Below are positions 46,470-57,500 of a DNA stretch of 64,000 nucleotides, piece after piece. Under the pieces are notes generated by a model that saw only the letters and a program-made list of their open reading frames with translations, made no database searches and had not been told where the DNA came from. The position numbers and the translations under genes are program-made. Origin of the DNA: Entoloma clypeatum (lineage: Eukaryota > Basidiomycota > Agaricomycetes > Agaricales > Entolomataceae); NCBI GenBank assembly GCA_963565915.1, contig OY751492.1, forward strand, positions 372,001 to 436,000, written 5' to 3'. The stretch's first letter is position 1. Each line of letters starts with the position of its first letter.

Positions 46470-47497
46470 GAACCGATGGGGATTTGTGTGAGAGTGCCAC
46501 AGCCGCACTTCACACGAATATTGTGCGCATTTTCAGATCGATTTCTCAACCACTTCTCCATTGAAAGTTATATAATTATTTTTGAAGATGAGGTCGTTAT
46601 TTTTGTGTGATTCAAGACCCTGAAGATAGCATTGGAACCGCCCCTTCATTCGACGTCTGATATCACCATGTTTTACATTGCCCTGTCAACAGCCCGATTT
46701 TAACACAAGACCCTCACACGTCTGGGTTCTTGGTACTATGAGACTACCACTCCGATCCCGGCGATGTACATAGGCGCGTTATCCAAGTAGGCCTTCCCCT
46801 GCCACGCGGGATGTGTTCTCAGGAAGTGGTGGATTGGTAACTAACTTCTATCAAGTGTACAGTGATGTCATCGGGAAAACCTTGATTTGTAATATTTCTC
46901 TTAATGGACATTCAACAGACCAAATGGAACACCAACTCGTCAGGTGGACCGGTTAGTGTTCCGATGGATGCAAGATGGATGCAAGTGTTGTCAAATGTGA
47001 ATCCACTGGCATGGTGTTATGAGAGGCTCTTTCTAATAGTTGTTCAATGATACACTCTTGGATGTAATAGCACCTCAATTGCCTAAGTATAACTTAAAAT
47101 ACACAAAAGTTATGGAGCTCAAATTATCTATGACAATTGGATGAAGCACAGCGAAGCAATGGAAAAAAAAAGTGCAAGTAATTCAGTAACGTGGTGTGGT
47201 TAGTTTGAAGCTTGTGGTCCCGAGGCCTGAGGACAAGCATCCATGTATCAAGGTAAGGCCACATGTTACGGTGTGGTGGGGCGGGGGGCAGGTGTCCTAA
47301 GTACTTACACATGTCGAAGTAAGTACATCGTCGCAGCGACTCGTATGGGGTACAATTTGTTTGATTGAACATCGTTGTTGGAGACCACCCCTGGAAACGA
47401 TTGAGTCCATGTGATTATCATAACTTGGTGTTGCGACGTATTTATTCAATCGCTTCCTCTTCTTCTTCTGCAACCACCACTCTCACTCTTTCTTCAA
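46470..47497. other. Intergenic stretch upstream of TFC4
   Basis: No gene recognised; contains the TFC4 promoter at its left end. Confidence 0.45.
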
Positions 47498-47740
47498 CAA
47501 CGGCTCCCTCTCACCCCCAACGCCCTCCTCCCTTGCCCAACGGCCATCTCTCGTTGCCAACGGCTGTCTCTCGCATCCAACGGCTCCCTCTCATGACCAA
47601 TGGCCGTCTCTCGCATCCAACGGCTCCCTCTCAACCAACGGCTGTCTCTCATCTTCGACGGCCCCCCTCATGCCAACGGCCCCCCTCTTGTGCCAAACAG
47701 CCGTCTTTCGCCCCCACCGGCTGCCTCTCATCTCCTACGG
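47498..47740. repeat. 20-bp minisatellite (copy 2), about 12 units
   Basis: Twelve units of close to 20 bp with consensus CAACGGCTCCCTCTCNYNNC; spacing is exact in the first six (starts at 47498, 47518, 47538, 47558, 47578, 47598). The reverse complement matches the units at 3100-3480. Confidence 0.85.
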
Positions 47741-48041
47741 TGATAAGGCTGCGATGCGTCTAGGCCTAAAATCTGCGCGTTTTGCACCCTTTCACACTAT
47801 CTCTAAGGGATATAGAGAGTCCTAGATGAGCTCCGATTCTGAGGACTTAGTGGCGACGTTAGAGAGAGAGACCAGCGACCCTGGCAATGTAGGACATAGC
47901 GCTGGTCACCACTATGGGCTTAGCTATGATACTCGAGAGCTATGGGATCGTCTTGCGAGATAGAAAAGACTATCGAGTGCCTCTCGCGACGAAGCATGAA
48001 ACAAGGAGATGGGTTATATTGGAGTTATCAATGACACTAGC

Positions 48042-48409
48042 TGTTATGCGTAACAAACCGTTCCAAGGTTCGGGCAGAGTATGCAGGAAGATGGAAAGGC
48101 GAAGAGCAATGTGATTGCTAAACCTAAGGAATCTAGCTATAGTACAAAGGGTTTATATAGGTACTGACTATAGGCGATAGCATATGAGTCAGTGCTGCGC
48201 AAGGCAGTGTATCTGAGTAAGATAACTGCGGAAGGCAGTGCGTCTGAGTAAGACGACTGCGGAATGAGTCAGACAGCTGCGGAAAGCGAGTCAGCGCGGG
48301 AGCGAAGTATACTAAAGGAAATAAAGTATAATACGATATGTGTAAGCGGGGGCCGATGAGTAAAAGTGAAAAAGTAAGCATATATGTCCGTAGTCGTTAG
48401 TCCGTAACA
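48042..48409 (-). repeat. Gypsy LTR, left copy (368 bp)
   Basis: Runs TGTTATGCG to CCGTAACA on the plus strand. Only three differences from the right copy (59902-60269) are visible, all C/T. The flanking 5 bp do not match those of the right copy. An 82-codon ORF inside the LTR is identical in both copies and is not a gene in its own right. Confidence 0.88.
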
Positions 48410-48558
48410 TGTTAATGATGTAACCGACGTAGGCAGCCCAAAGGGCGCTCAAGACGTATCGGTACGAAGGCATAGTGGAAGCTCTACTGACCTGGTTAAG
48501 AGTAACTATAGAGAATCTAGAAGCTATACTAGCTGTTAGTTAACTCAGAGAACTGGGG
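48410..48558. other. 149-bp segment between the gypsy LTR and the copia LTR
   Basis: It has no similarity to either LTR. It could be a 3' internal remnant of a gypsy element or host DNA. The string actagctgtta occurs here (about 48529) and also across the left LTR border (about 48036). Confidence 0.4.
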
Positions 48559-48760
48559 TGTTCAAGAAGTTAGGATTCATCGTACTAAATACATGGGTAT
48601 TTATACTAATCCAATATGCGCACGGACCATTGTACAAACAATGTATAAACAAGTCATTCGTCCGTGGTTGTACCATAAACTCACATATATGGTAACAGTG
48701 ACTTATAGTCACTTCCTGTGACAAGCACATGGTGCGACATATCTGGCGATATGTTCAACA
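48559..48760 (-). repeat. Copia 3' LTR (202 bp)
   Basis: Complete LTR of the minus-strand element, with the polypurine tract directly adjacent on its internal side. Confidence 0.85.
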
Positions 48761-48767
48761 CTCCCCC

Positions 48768-51700
48768 TCACTTAGAATCCCGGGTAGGTTTCGTAAGTGG
48801 AGTATAAGGCTCTTTAAACTTCATCCGAAGTAGAGCACGGAATTTCTCAAATTCCTGGCGACCAAGTGGCTTGGTAAACATATCAGCCGGATTCTCTGTT
48901 CCCGGAACGAACCGTGGTTCGATCAATCCATCTTGAACTCTATCGCGTATAGCAAAGTGATGGATTGCTATATGTTTGGTTCTGCCTTCAGTGACTGGGT
49001 TTTGCGCATTGAAAATCGCGCCTTGGTTATCTACATGGAACGGCATTTTGGTAATGTCCTGTAGTCCAAGCTCTTTGAAGAGATGAGTAACCCATTCGCA
49101 TTCTCGCGAACATTCACTGGCAGCAATCATTTCCGCCTCAGTGGACGAATGTGCCACTGTCTTTTGCTTGCGACTTTTCCAAAGAACAAGTCCTCCTGCA
49201 AGCTTAAGGAAATATCCCGATTGGGATTTTCTATCAGATGGGTCTGATGCCCAGTCTGAATCTGTCCATGCTTCAAAGGAAGCTTTGGATCGACCATCAT
49301 AGATTATAGAATAGTCTTGAGTACCGACAAGATATCTGATAATCCGCAGAGCGTATTTCTCATGCTCTTTGGAAGGGTTTGCAGACATTTGTGACATTTT
49401 TGCAACTGCAAAAGCAATGTCCGGTCTCGTTCCAATGGACAAGTACAACAACGATCCAATGATCATTTGGTACCTTGTTTTGAGTGTGGGATCCACCTCC
49501 CCCTCATTTGGTGCAGGGTAATAACCCTTTGGGAGTGGAGTGTCAGCAGCCTTTGCATTTTCTAAGCCAAAGCGCTTAATGATCTTCTTTAGGTATTCTG
49601 ACTGATCGATTGTTACGATCTGCTTTTCTGAATCTTGTCGTATTCTCATACGCAAGAATTCTTTAGCAATACCAAGATCACGACTTTCCCATTTATTTTT
49701 AAAGTCAGATTTTATCTTGCGAACAAGATCTGGGTTTGATCCCATGAACAGGCCGTCATCAACATAGATCAAAGCGATTATCAAATCACCTGATTGTTTG
49801 TTGTGGTAAACAAAGACGCCTGAGTCGGTTCTACATCGAGTAAAACCTAGCTTCTCCATTGATGCATTGAGCGCGATCCACCACGCTCTCGCAGCCTGTT
49901 TTAGGCCATAGAGTGCTTTTAATAAACGGATGACCTTCCGTTCTTGGCCTTTGACAACAAAGCCTTCGGGTTGATTCATATAGATTTCCTCATCGAGCTC
50001 TCCATAGAGAAAAGCTGATTTGACATCTACTCCTTCAATCACCCACCCTTCAAGCGCAGCTACGGCGAAGAGGATTCGGATAGTCTCGAAACGTATCACA
50101 GGTGAGAAGATCTCATCAAAATCGATACCCTCGATCTGTGAGAAACCCTTGGCAACGAGTCGTGCCTTCTTTCGTCCGTCAGTTTTGACGTCGAATACCC
50201 ATCGATTTCTGATGGTTTTACGACCTTTAGGCAGGTCAACCAACTTAAAGACATTGCGCTTCCGGAGGGCTTCTAGTTCCTCACGGCATGCTGCTTTCCA
50301 TTCAAGCTTTTCCTTTTCAGGTAGCTTATTTATGTCCTTCATTTGCCAAGACTTTGGGTCTTGTGGAATTTCGTCATATGCAGGGATTGCTTTAGATAGC
50401 AAGTGCGCAAGCATTTGTGACTGTCCTCCCCCTTCCCTAATATAGAGTGATTCCTCCATATTTATATCCGGATTCGGATTGGAATTGTTCTGATACATCT
50501 GAGGATCAGCGGAGCTAGTTGATGGAACAGCGCCAGATTGCTGGGGTCTGGTCTCCGATCGGGGATTATAGGCGTATCGCCGTGAATCCTCCTGAACGGT
50601 TCTGCTCCAATCACGCTGATTTTGACGCAAGGCCTCAGCCGGGTTGTTCCCGTAAACATTTCCAGGACGCTGGGGTATAACCCGAGTACGACGAGGACGA
50701 TCAGTTTGTGGGCGATAATCTCCTGGTAAGGTATGATCATCGTTTGGCGCATCTGTGCGCACACGTTTCCCTGGATTGCGAGTCCGGGGAACCCACTGCT
50801 GATTCTCAGCGGTGTCCTGTCTGTTTGTTCCATCAGAAGTCTGACTGGAACCTTCGGGAAGCTGACCAGTTTGGTCGCTATTTGTATCAGGGAGGTTATG
50901 ATTGTCATCATGGTTTCCTGGATTAAACGGGTAACGTGAACCGCCAGGACCATGTGCATCATTGTTTTCCGAATGGAAATCGTCGGTTGGTAAAACAGAC
51001 GGGCCATCATGTCCATTTTCATCATCGTTTCCCATATCGTCTGATGTTGGATCATGGTATTGTGTTATCGAAGGTATTTTGTTCATTGTAGAACATTTTG
51101 GGAACAGCTGTTCATCGAACATTGCTGTGACACCTATGAAGACTACGTTGTTTGGCATCCGCATAAACCGGTAACCTTTAGTTCCAGTTTTAAAACCGAT
51201 GAAAATCATCAGTTCCGATTTAGCGGTGGTAGTGCGAATCTCTTTCGGAAGAAAGACGTAAGCACCACATCCAAAAACGTGTAGGTTCGACACATCAGGC
51301 TTTTCCTTTTTAAGGGACTCATACGGAGTAAGCCATCCATGTCTTTTCAATGGAATTCGGTTATACAAGTGAAGTGCATGTTCTACCGCAAATTGAATCC
51401 ATGTTTCGGGTAGGCAAGCATCATGCAACATAGCAAGTGCTTTATCCATTAAAGTTCTGTTAAAACGTTCCGCTCGACCATTTTGTTGTGGCTGGTGCGG
51501 CACAGTAACTTCACCCTGGATTCCCATCTCACGCATATCTGCTTGGAAAGGGACAAACTCACCGCCGCCATCAAAACGCCAAGTTTTAATTGTCGTATTG
51601 AACTGGTTTTTAACCATGGCATTAAAATCACGAAGTGCAGAGTGTGCATCGGATTTTAGTCTCAATAAAGAGATCCAGGCGTGTGATGTGTAGTCATCAA

Positions 51701-53876
51701 CAAAGCTGATATAATAATTATATTTGCCATAAGTCGCCTTCTTGAATTGCTTTAAATCCGAATGGATTAGCTCAAGAGGTGCTTTGGCGCGTGTCTGAGA
51801 TGGTGGGAAAGATTTCGAAGGCATCTTTCCAAGAGCGCATCCTTTGCAGGGTCGCTCAGTGGACGGTTTGTCCACTCCATTGAAACCTTTGACATGTTTA
51901 GAAGCATGTCGCAGTACTTCATGTGAAGGGTGTCCGAATCGCTTGTGCCAGGTGTCATAATCAACAGATTGTGAGACACTAAGACTAACCAAGTGTATTC
52001 GTTCCTCTTTAATGATCGTGGCATTTAGCCAATAAATCGATTCATTTGCCTTATGAGGATAACACATAAACAAAGGAAGACCTGAATTGGTCTTTAGCGC
52101 GATCGAACCAAATCGTCCGCTAATTTCATTTCCTTGTTTAAGGATCTCGCCTACAGATAAAAGACGAACGTCTAAATCTGGTATATAATAAACGGGTGAT
52201 AGACGAGTTATTTTATTTTGTTCTCGCCCGTTTTTCTTGATGGTGTGATTAATCAACACCGTTCCTTGTCCAAGGATCTGAATAGTGTGACCTTTCTGCG
52301 CAATTTGCACAGATTGACGATCTTTTAATGGGGTATACTCAATGAAATCATTGATGTCATAGGTAAAGTGCAACGATGCACCTGAATCAAGAATCCAATT
52401 GGATTGATTCTGTTTCTTACATTCAGCACAATTCGCATAATGAGAATTTATTTGCGCTATAAGCGCGTGTACAGCAGGTGATAAAAATACATTGGACCGC
52501 CGTCCATTCACTCGTCTCCAAAGAGGCTTCTGTGAAGTATTTGTCAACTGCGCTGTACGTGCTGTTGAATGTGAAACATACCCCATGTCGTCGTTGTTTC
52601 CATCACCACGGGAAACTTCATACTCCATATAGTCGTTGACGTATCCTTCATCGTAATAGCCCCTTATGGTGGGGGCTATGTCTTCTGTATCCATCTCATC
52701 GGCCCAGCTGATTCTACTCGGTGTCTCTTCGAAAACCGGAATGCGGTGATTCCGGGGGTCCATTGTCGGAGGCGCTGAAAGCGGCCTTGACGTCGCAGCT
52801 TCATTACGCTGAAGTGCGGGGACATCGACGAGGCGAGTCAGATTCTGAGCTGTTGGAGGGACACCAATGCTGCCAGCTAGTGTGCGCGCTCCATCCAGGT
52901 CCGTGAAAGGGCCTGGGCCAGGAATATTACCGATCGCAAGCGATTGGTTGTTCCTAATCCTCCAGTCGGTGGATGATGAGGGGTGCGGAGTGAAGATAGA
53001 CCCATTTCCGTAAATGACCGTGCTGGGTAAGGTCTGGATTGGAAGCTGCCCATCAGGGGCGCTATCCATGGCAGAGGAGGCAAAGTGCGCCTTCTCTTTA
53101 CCTTTCCAGGGTCCTTTGCCCTTGGTCTTCCCAGCGGAAGTCCCACGTCCCTTGCCTTTCCAGGGCTTGGAGTGCTGATGCGAATGCTGCTGGTTAGCAG
53201 CCGGTCCTTCCGAAGATCCCTGAGAGGGTCCAGTGCGAGGCTGGTACTTCGGGGGGTTGGGCCGAGCGCGTTTTACCGCAGAAATCTTATTCGCGTGAGC
53301 ACCTCCTTGGGACTGTGGAGCGTGCGGGTTTTTACGGAAGTATTCCGAGCGTATTTGCTCGATTACTTTCCCGATCTCGAGTACCGTGGACTGATTGCCG
53401 CCAGGCGCCACATAGTGTACCGCATCAAAGAGGATGCTGTGCACTAGACCATCGTAGCCTTGAGGCAGTCCATTCAGGATCATCATGATCCGAACGAACT
53501 TGGGAATGTCTATATGGTTATGCTCGAGTCGTTGGAAAAGGGTCTGCATCTTATCGATGCCAGATAAAGGATCGGCGGGAGAAAGAGAGGTGCGGAGGAG
53601 TTGCTGGAAATCAGCAAAGACGGTGGACGGACCGACCGTGGACAGTTTCGTGGCGATCAGGTCCCACATCTCCTTGGAGGTTTTAGCTCCCTTGATGTGA
53701 TGGACGAGAGAGTCCGAAATGGACATCTGAATAAGGCCTTGGGCCTGATCGTCCTGCTCATGCCAAGTGTTTAACTTGTCTTGGAAATCTGTCTCTTTGG
53801 GGTCAGCCGGGAACTTTTTGTCGCCGATGAGGAAATCTATATGAATCAACCCGAAGGCTTTGTTGTCAAAGGCCAA
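48768..53876 (-). CDS. Copia gag-pol polyprotein, 1702 residues, single frame
   Basis: One open frame with all usual domains: copia-type gag (residues about 20-190), a Gly/Lys-rich linker, and protease with LDSGAS (about 494). Then come the GAG-pre-integrase HxxxH and CxxC finger (WHKRFGHP, CKGCALGK) and the integrase core starting HSDL (about 705). RT has YVDDG (about 1372) and RNase H has TDSDWASD (about 1540) and SSTEAEM. No stop or frameshift occurs. The first 17 residues (MAFDNKAFGLIHIDFLI) are not real gag: they come from the antisense strand of the RT region, and roughly 40 normal N-terminal gag residues appear to be missing. Confidence 0.92.
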   Translation of the reverse strand: MAFDNKAFGLIHIDFLIGDKKFPADPKETDFQDKLNTWHEQDDQAQGLIQMSISDSLVHHIKGAKTSKEMWDLIATKLSTVGPSTVFADFQQLLRTSLSPADPLSGIDKMQTLFQRLEHNHIDIPKFVRIMMILNGLPQGYDGLVHSILFDAVHYVAPGGNQSTVLEIGKVIEQIRSEYFRKNPHAPQSQGGAHANKISAVKRARPNPPKYQPRTGPSQGSSEGPAANQQHSHQHSKPWKGKGRGTSAGKTKGKGPWKGKEKAHFASSAMDSAPDGQLPIQTLPSTVIYGNGSIFTPHPSSSTDWRIRNNQSLAIGNIPGPGPFTDLDGARTLAGSIGVPPTAQNLTRLVDVPALQRNEAATSRPLSAPPTMDPRNHRIPVFEETPSRISWADEMDTEDIAPTIRGYYDEGYVNDYMEYEVSRGDGNNDDMGYVSHSTARTAQLTNTSQKPLWRRVNGRRSNVFLSPAVHALIAQINSHYANCAECKKQNQSNWILDSGASLHFTYDINDFIEYTPLKDRQSVQIAQKGHTIQILGQGTVLINHTIKKNGREQNKITRLSPVYYIPDLDVRLLSVGEILKQGNEISGRFGSIALKTNSGLPLFMCYPHKANESIYWLNATIIKEERIHLVSLSVSQSVDYDTWHKRFGHPSHEVLRHASKHVKGFNGVDKPSTERPCKGCALGKMPSKSFPPSQTRAKAPLELIHSDLKQFKKATYGKYNYYISFVDDYTSHAWISLLRLKSDAHSALRDFNAMVKNQFNTTIKTWRFDGGGEFVPFQADMREMGIQGEVTVPHQPQQNGRAERFNRTLMDKALAMLHDACLPETWIQFAVEHALHLYNRIPLKRHGWLTPYESLKKEKPDVSNLHVFGCGAYVFLPKEIRTTTAKSELMIFIGFKTGTKGYRFMRMPNNVVFIGVTAMFDEQLFPKCSTMNKIPSITQYHDPTSDDMGNDDENGHDGPSVLPTDDFHSENNDAHGPGGSRYPFNPGNHDDNHNLPDTNSDQTGQLPEGSSQTSDGTNRQDTAENQQWVPRTRNPGKRVRTDAPNDDHTLPGDYRPQTDRPRRTRVIPQRPGNVYGNNPAEALRQNQRDWSRTVQEDSRRYAYNPRSETRPQQSGAVPSTSSADPQMYQNNSNPNPDINMEESLYIREGGGQSQMLAHLLSKAIPAYDEIPQDPKSWQMKDINKLPEKEKLEWKAACREELEALRKRNVFKLVDLPKGRKTIRNRWVFDVKTDGRKKARLVAKGFSQIEGIDFDEIFSPVIRFETIRILFAVAALEGWVIEGVDVKSAFLYGELDEEIYMNQPEGFVVKGQERKVIRLLKALYGLKQAARAWWIALNASMEKLGFTRCRTDSGVFVYHNKQSGDLIIALIYVDDGLFMGSNPDLVRKIKSDFKNKWESRDLGIAKEFLRMRIRQDSEKQIVTIDQSEYLKKIIKRFGLENAKAADTPLPKGYYPAPNEGEVDPTLKTRYQMIIGSLLYLSIGTRPDIAFAVAKMSQMSANPSKEHEKYALRIIRYLVGTQDYSIIYDGRSKASFEAWTDSDWASDPSDRKSQSGYFLKLAGGLVLWKSRKQKTVAHSSTEAEMIAASECSRECEWVTHLFKELGLQDITKMPFHVDNQGAIFNAQNPVTEGRTKHIAIHHFAIRDRVQDGLIEPRFVPGTENPADMFTKPLGRQEFEKFRALLRMKFKEPYTPLTKPTRDSK

Positions 53877-53879
53877 GAA
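53825..53879 (-). repeat. 55-bp inverted copy of the element's RT region
   Basis: 53825-53879 is the exact reverse complement of 49941-49995, which encodes an RT segment (EEIYMNQPEGF). It joins the truncated 5' LTR to the gag frame and supplies the ATG. Confidence 0.92.
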
Positions 53880-53880
53880 T

Positions 53881-54067
53881 GATTCATCGTACTAAATACA
53901 TGGGTATTTATACTAATCCAATATGCGCACGGACCATTGTACAAACAATGTATAAACAAGTCATTCGTCCGTGGTTGTACCATAAACTCACATATATGGT
54001 AACAGTGACTTATAGTCACTTCCTGTGACAAGCACATGGTGCGACATATCTGGCGATATGTTCAACA
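53881..54067 (-). repeat. Copia 5' LTR, truncated at its 3' end (187 bp)
   Basis: Identical to bases 48573-48760 of the 3' LTR, then stops at the inverted RT segment. Confidence 0.87.
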
Positions 54068-54106
54068 CATGTTCCCCTCTTCAAGGTCTGTGTCCTCACA
54101 GACTAC

Positions 54107-54475
54107 CTACTCCCATCCATCGTTGCCATTTGGATCGGCCCAGGCAGGGTCAACTCGGTTACCCCAATCCTTTATCAGTTCATCGTTTACCGCTGTGGCA
54201 AACTCTAAACCTCGAACGGCAAGGCGAAGGCGTCGGTTCTCGACAGCAAGGGTGTTGGTATAGTTTTTGAGGATGAGTTTCTCCTCAGCGGTGGGGGCGG
54301 TTGGCAAATCGGAAAGGGTATGAAGGCGGATATGCATCTGCCGGTGAAGGATGTCGGCAACGGAGGTTTCGAGCGCATGGATCTGGTCGCGCATGGAGAG
54401 CGCTTCGCCGATGAGGGTGGTGATGGTGGGGTTGATATCGGAAGCATCAGTGGAGGCGGCGGTGATGTTGGACAT
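54107..54475 (-). CDS. Small ORF downstream of chromoviral pol
   Basis: A 122-codon ORF beginning MSNITAASTDASDINPTITT. It is predicted mostly helical, with heptad-like stretches (ALSMRDQIHALETSVADILH, NTLAVENRRLRLAV). It sits between the end of pol and the 3' end of the gypsy internal region, where some retroelements carry an additional gene. No signal peptide or membrane segment is present, so it is not envelope-like. Function unknown; a coiled-coil partner of gag is a possibility. Confidence 0.5.
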   Translation of the reverse strand: MSNITAASTDASDINPTITTLIGEALSMRDQIHALETSVADILHRQMHIRLHTLSDLPTAPTAEEKLILKNYTNTLAVENRRLRLAVRGLEFATAVNDELIKDWGNRVDPAWADPNGNDGWE

Positions 54476-54590
54476 TGCAGAAATGATGTTTGAAAGGTAT
54501 AAGAAGAACGGCGTGTTGGGCGAGAAGAGTTGGAGTGGGGAACTCGATGTGACAGAAGTCGATGTGGAAAATGGCTCAAAGTTTGTTCTT

Positions 54591-57500
54591 TTATTGTGGA
54601 CGCGATGGATTTTGCCGATGAAAGTCTCGGATCAAGTCTTGAGCGTTCTGAACATTAGTCCGAGGTTCCCACGTGTTCTCTTCTGGGCCATACCCTTCCC
54701 ATTGGACAAGGTACTGGATCTTTCCACGGAATTTCTGAGAGTCTAGGATCGTGGAGACATGGTATTCTTCTCGTCCTTCGACAATGATCGGATCAGGGGC
54801 TGGCTTCTTTTTCTGAATGGCATACTTCGGGGTTTCATATGGTGATAACAGGGTCTCGTTGAACACAGGGTGGATCATCTTCCAAGTTTTGGGAAGATCA
54901 AGACGGTATGCGCTAGCTCCTTTCTTCTCTAGGACTTTGAACGGTCCGTGTCGGAGGGCGTCAAGTTTCTTTGAGGGATGATCAGTCCTGATGTTAGTCC
55001 CTTCCAGCCACACCTTGTCTCCGATGCGGTAATTCCGAGACGGGCTTCGTCGTGTGTCAACTGTTTTCTTCATCTGATCCTGGGCCTGTTTCAGTGCTGC
55101 GTTGGCTTCTTCTCGTGCCTGTTTGAGTTTTTTCAAGAAGTCGTTTGCCGCTGGATTGGTGTCTTCCAACACAAGTTCTCCCTTCCAAGGATGCAGACCG
55201 TAGTTGAGATAGAATGGTGTGTACTTTGTCGCTTGATGTTCTTTGTCATTGTACTGGAATTCTGCGATTGCGATCCATTCTGCCCAATCATCTTGTAGAT
55301 GGTTGACAAAGTTTCGTAAGAACACCTCGGTTTCCTGATGCGATCGTTCAGCTTGTCCATCAGTTTGTGGATGGTATGCAGTGGACAGGTTTCTCTTGAT
55401 TCCCAACATGCGGCAAAGTATCTCCATGAACTTCGCGGCGAACTGTGGTCCTCTGTCGCTAATGATCTTCTTAGGGATTCCATGAAGCTTCCATATCTGG
55501 TCCCGATAGATCTTGGCTAATCCTTCAGCCGATAGTTCCACGGTTGTCGGGATGAGATGAAGCATCTTTGAATGTCTGTCCGTGATGACCAGAATTGCGT
55601 TCTTCCCATCAGATTCTGGTATCGGTCCCACGACGTCAATCCCTATATCTTCCCATGGTTGACTTGGCGCGGCGTTAGGGTGCAGAGGGGCGTGTCTCCT
55701 TTGGCGGCTGATCTTGTTGCGTTGACAGGTGTCACAACCTTTCACATACTTCTTTACGTCATGTAGGATGGTGGGCCACCAGTAGGTGCGAGTGAGAAGT
55801 TCATGTGTTCGATACTGTCCTGGATGTCCTGCCACTGGTGCGTCGTGCGCTTCAAACATCAGTTCTTGGCGCAATTGTGGGTCTGGTGGAACATAGACTC
55901 GTTCTCCTGCGTAGGTGATGCCATTTTCCTGCTGGTACCAGTGAGGATTCTTCTTCAGACCCTGGGCTACTTCTGTTTCCATGCGATTCGAGGCCTTGAT
56001 GCGTACGATCCATGGGTTTTCGATGGTTGTGATGTTTCCGATTTTGATGGAATCAGATGTTTCACCCCCTTCAAAGAATTGTTCCTCCGTGAACATCTCC
56101 ATTTGTATCACATCTTCTGATTCCAATCGTTTCAAAAATAGCCCCTCCTTGAGCATTTGGTCGCTGTCCTGCGGCTCGAGTTCCGTCTCATACCAGGGTA
56201 AACGTGACAGGATGTCTGCTTTCGCGTTTGTCTTCCCAGGTACATGTTGCAATTCGAAGTCATAGTCTTGTAGCTTCATCTTCCAGCGCCTCTGTCGTTG
56301 GTTTAGGTCCTGAGGACGCCGGAAATACTCCAGGTTTTTGTGATCGGTTAAGATCTCGAAACGTTCCTTGGCTTCAAGTAGATAATGTCGCCAGTCCTTC
56401 AGTGCTTCCATGACTGCCAAGAGTTCCTTGTCATAGATCTCGTAATTCTGTTCGGCCGCGGACATGGTCCGCGACAAGAACGCGATAGGATGCCACTTGT
56501 CGTCTTGTTTCTGTGAGAGTACCGCTCCAATTGCATAACCCGATGCATCGGTTTCAACCCTGAACTGTCCGTCCGGTTTGGGCAATGCCAAGACTGGTGC
56601 TGTCGTGATTGCCCGTATGAGACCTTCAAATGCTTCTTGCGCCGCTGGTCCCCATGTGAATGCTGTATTTCCCGTAAGTGTCGTGAGTGGCTTTGCAATG
56701 TTTGAGTATCCTTCAATGAAGCGTCAATAAAAGTTGGCAAATCCCAGGAACCTCTGGACTTCCTTTTTTGATGTGGGTACTCGCCAGTTCCGGATTGTGT
56801 CCACCTTTTCAGTTTCCATCTCGACACGTCCTTCACCCACAACATATCCCAATATGGGGCATTTCGTTACTTCCCAAAGACACTTCTTTTCCTTTAGGAA
56901 CAAGTCATTGTCCGACAGGATCTGCAAGATCTCTTCGGTATTCCGGGCGAGTTCTTCCTTGGTTTTACCAATAACCACTATGTCATCCATGTAAATCACA
57001 CAGATGCGCCGACGGATCTGATCCCTGAATAGGCTGGCCATCATCCGAGAGAACGTTCCCGGGGAATTGCAGAGACCGAAAAACATGACCAATGGTTCAA
57101 ACAATCCTCGGCTGGTCAAGAAGGCGGCTTTCCATTCGTCACCCTTTTTGATCCGCACATTATTGTATCCCCACATGATGTCCATTTTGTTGAAGTAGAC
57201 TGTGTCCTTCAATACATCCAAGAGGTCGTTGATGCGTGGGAGTGGGAATTTGTCCTTAACCGTGAATTTGTTAACCGTGCGATAGTCCTGTACCAATCGT
57301 TTGGAACCGTCTTTCTTGTTAATGAAGAAGCAGGGTGATGCATAAGGGGATTTGGACGGTCGGATCTTTCCGGTTGCCAGGCCTTCATCGATGAATTCGT
57401 CCAGTTCTTCTTGCTCCTTTTGGGTCATAGGGTACGTGTTTCCCCCTAGCTCCTTTGGTGCGTCCGGTGTAAGTTCGATGCCGTGGTCCCATTCCCTTTC

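Larger units (their letters stand above)
48559..54067 (-). mobile_element. Ty1/copia retrotransposon with rearranged 5' end
   Basis: The 3' LTR (48559-48760) is complete: TGTTCAAG to TTCAACA on the plus strand. It is preceded, on the coding strand, by a purine tract (about 48761-48775). The 5' LTR (53881-54067) is identical over its length but lacks the last 14 or so bases. No primer-binding site follows; coding sequence starts at once, through a 55-bp inverted piece of the element's RT region. LTR identity implies a recent insertion, but the 5' end could not support priming of a new copy. No matching target duplications are found. Confidence 0.88.

Noticed and set aside
47498..47740. Regular 20-bp repeats resembling a CRISPR array
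   Set aside because: Units are contiguous with no unique spacers, and the genome is eukaryotic; it is a minisatellite.
48133..48381. 82-codon ORF, identical at 59993-60241
   Set aside because: It lies wholly inside the two gypsy LTR copies and has no domain; identity reflects the LTRs.
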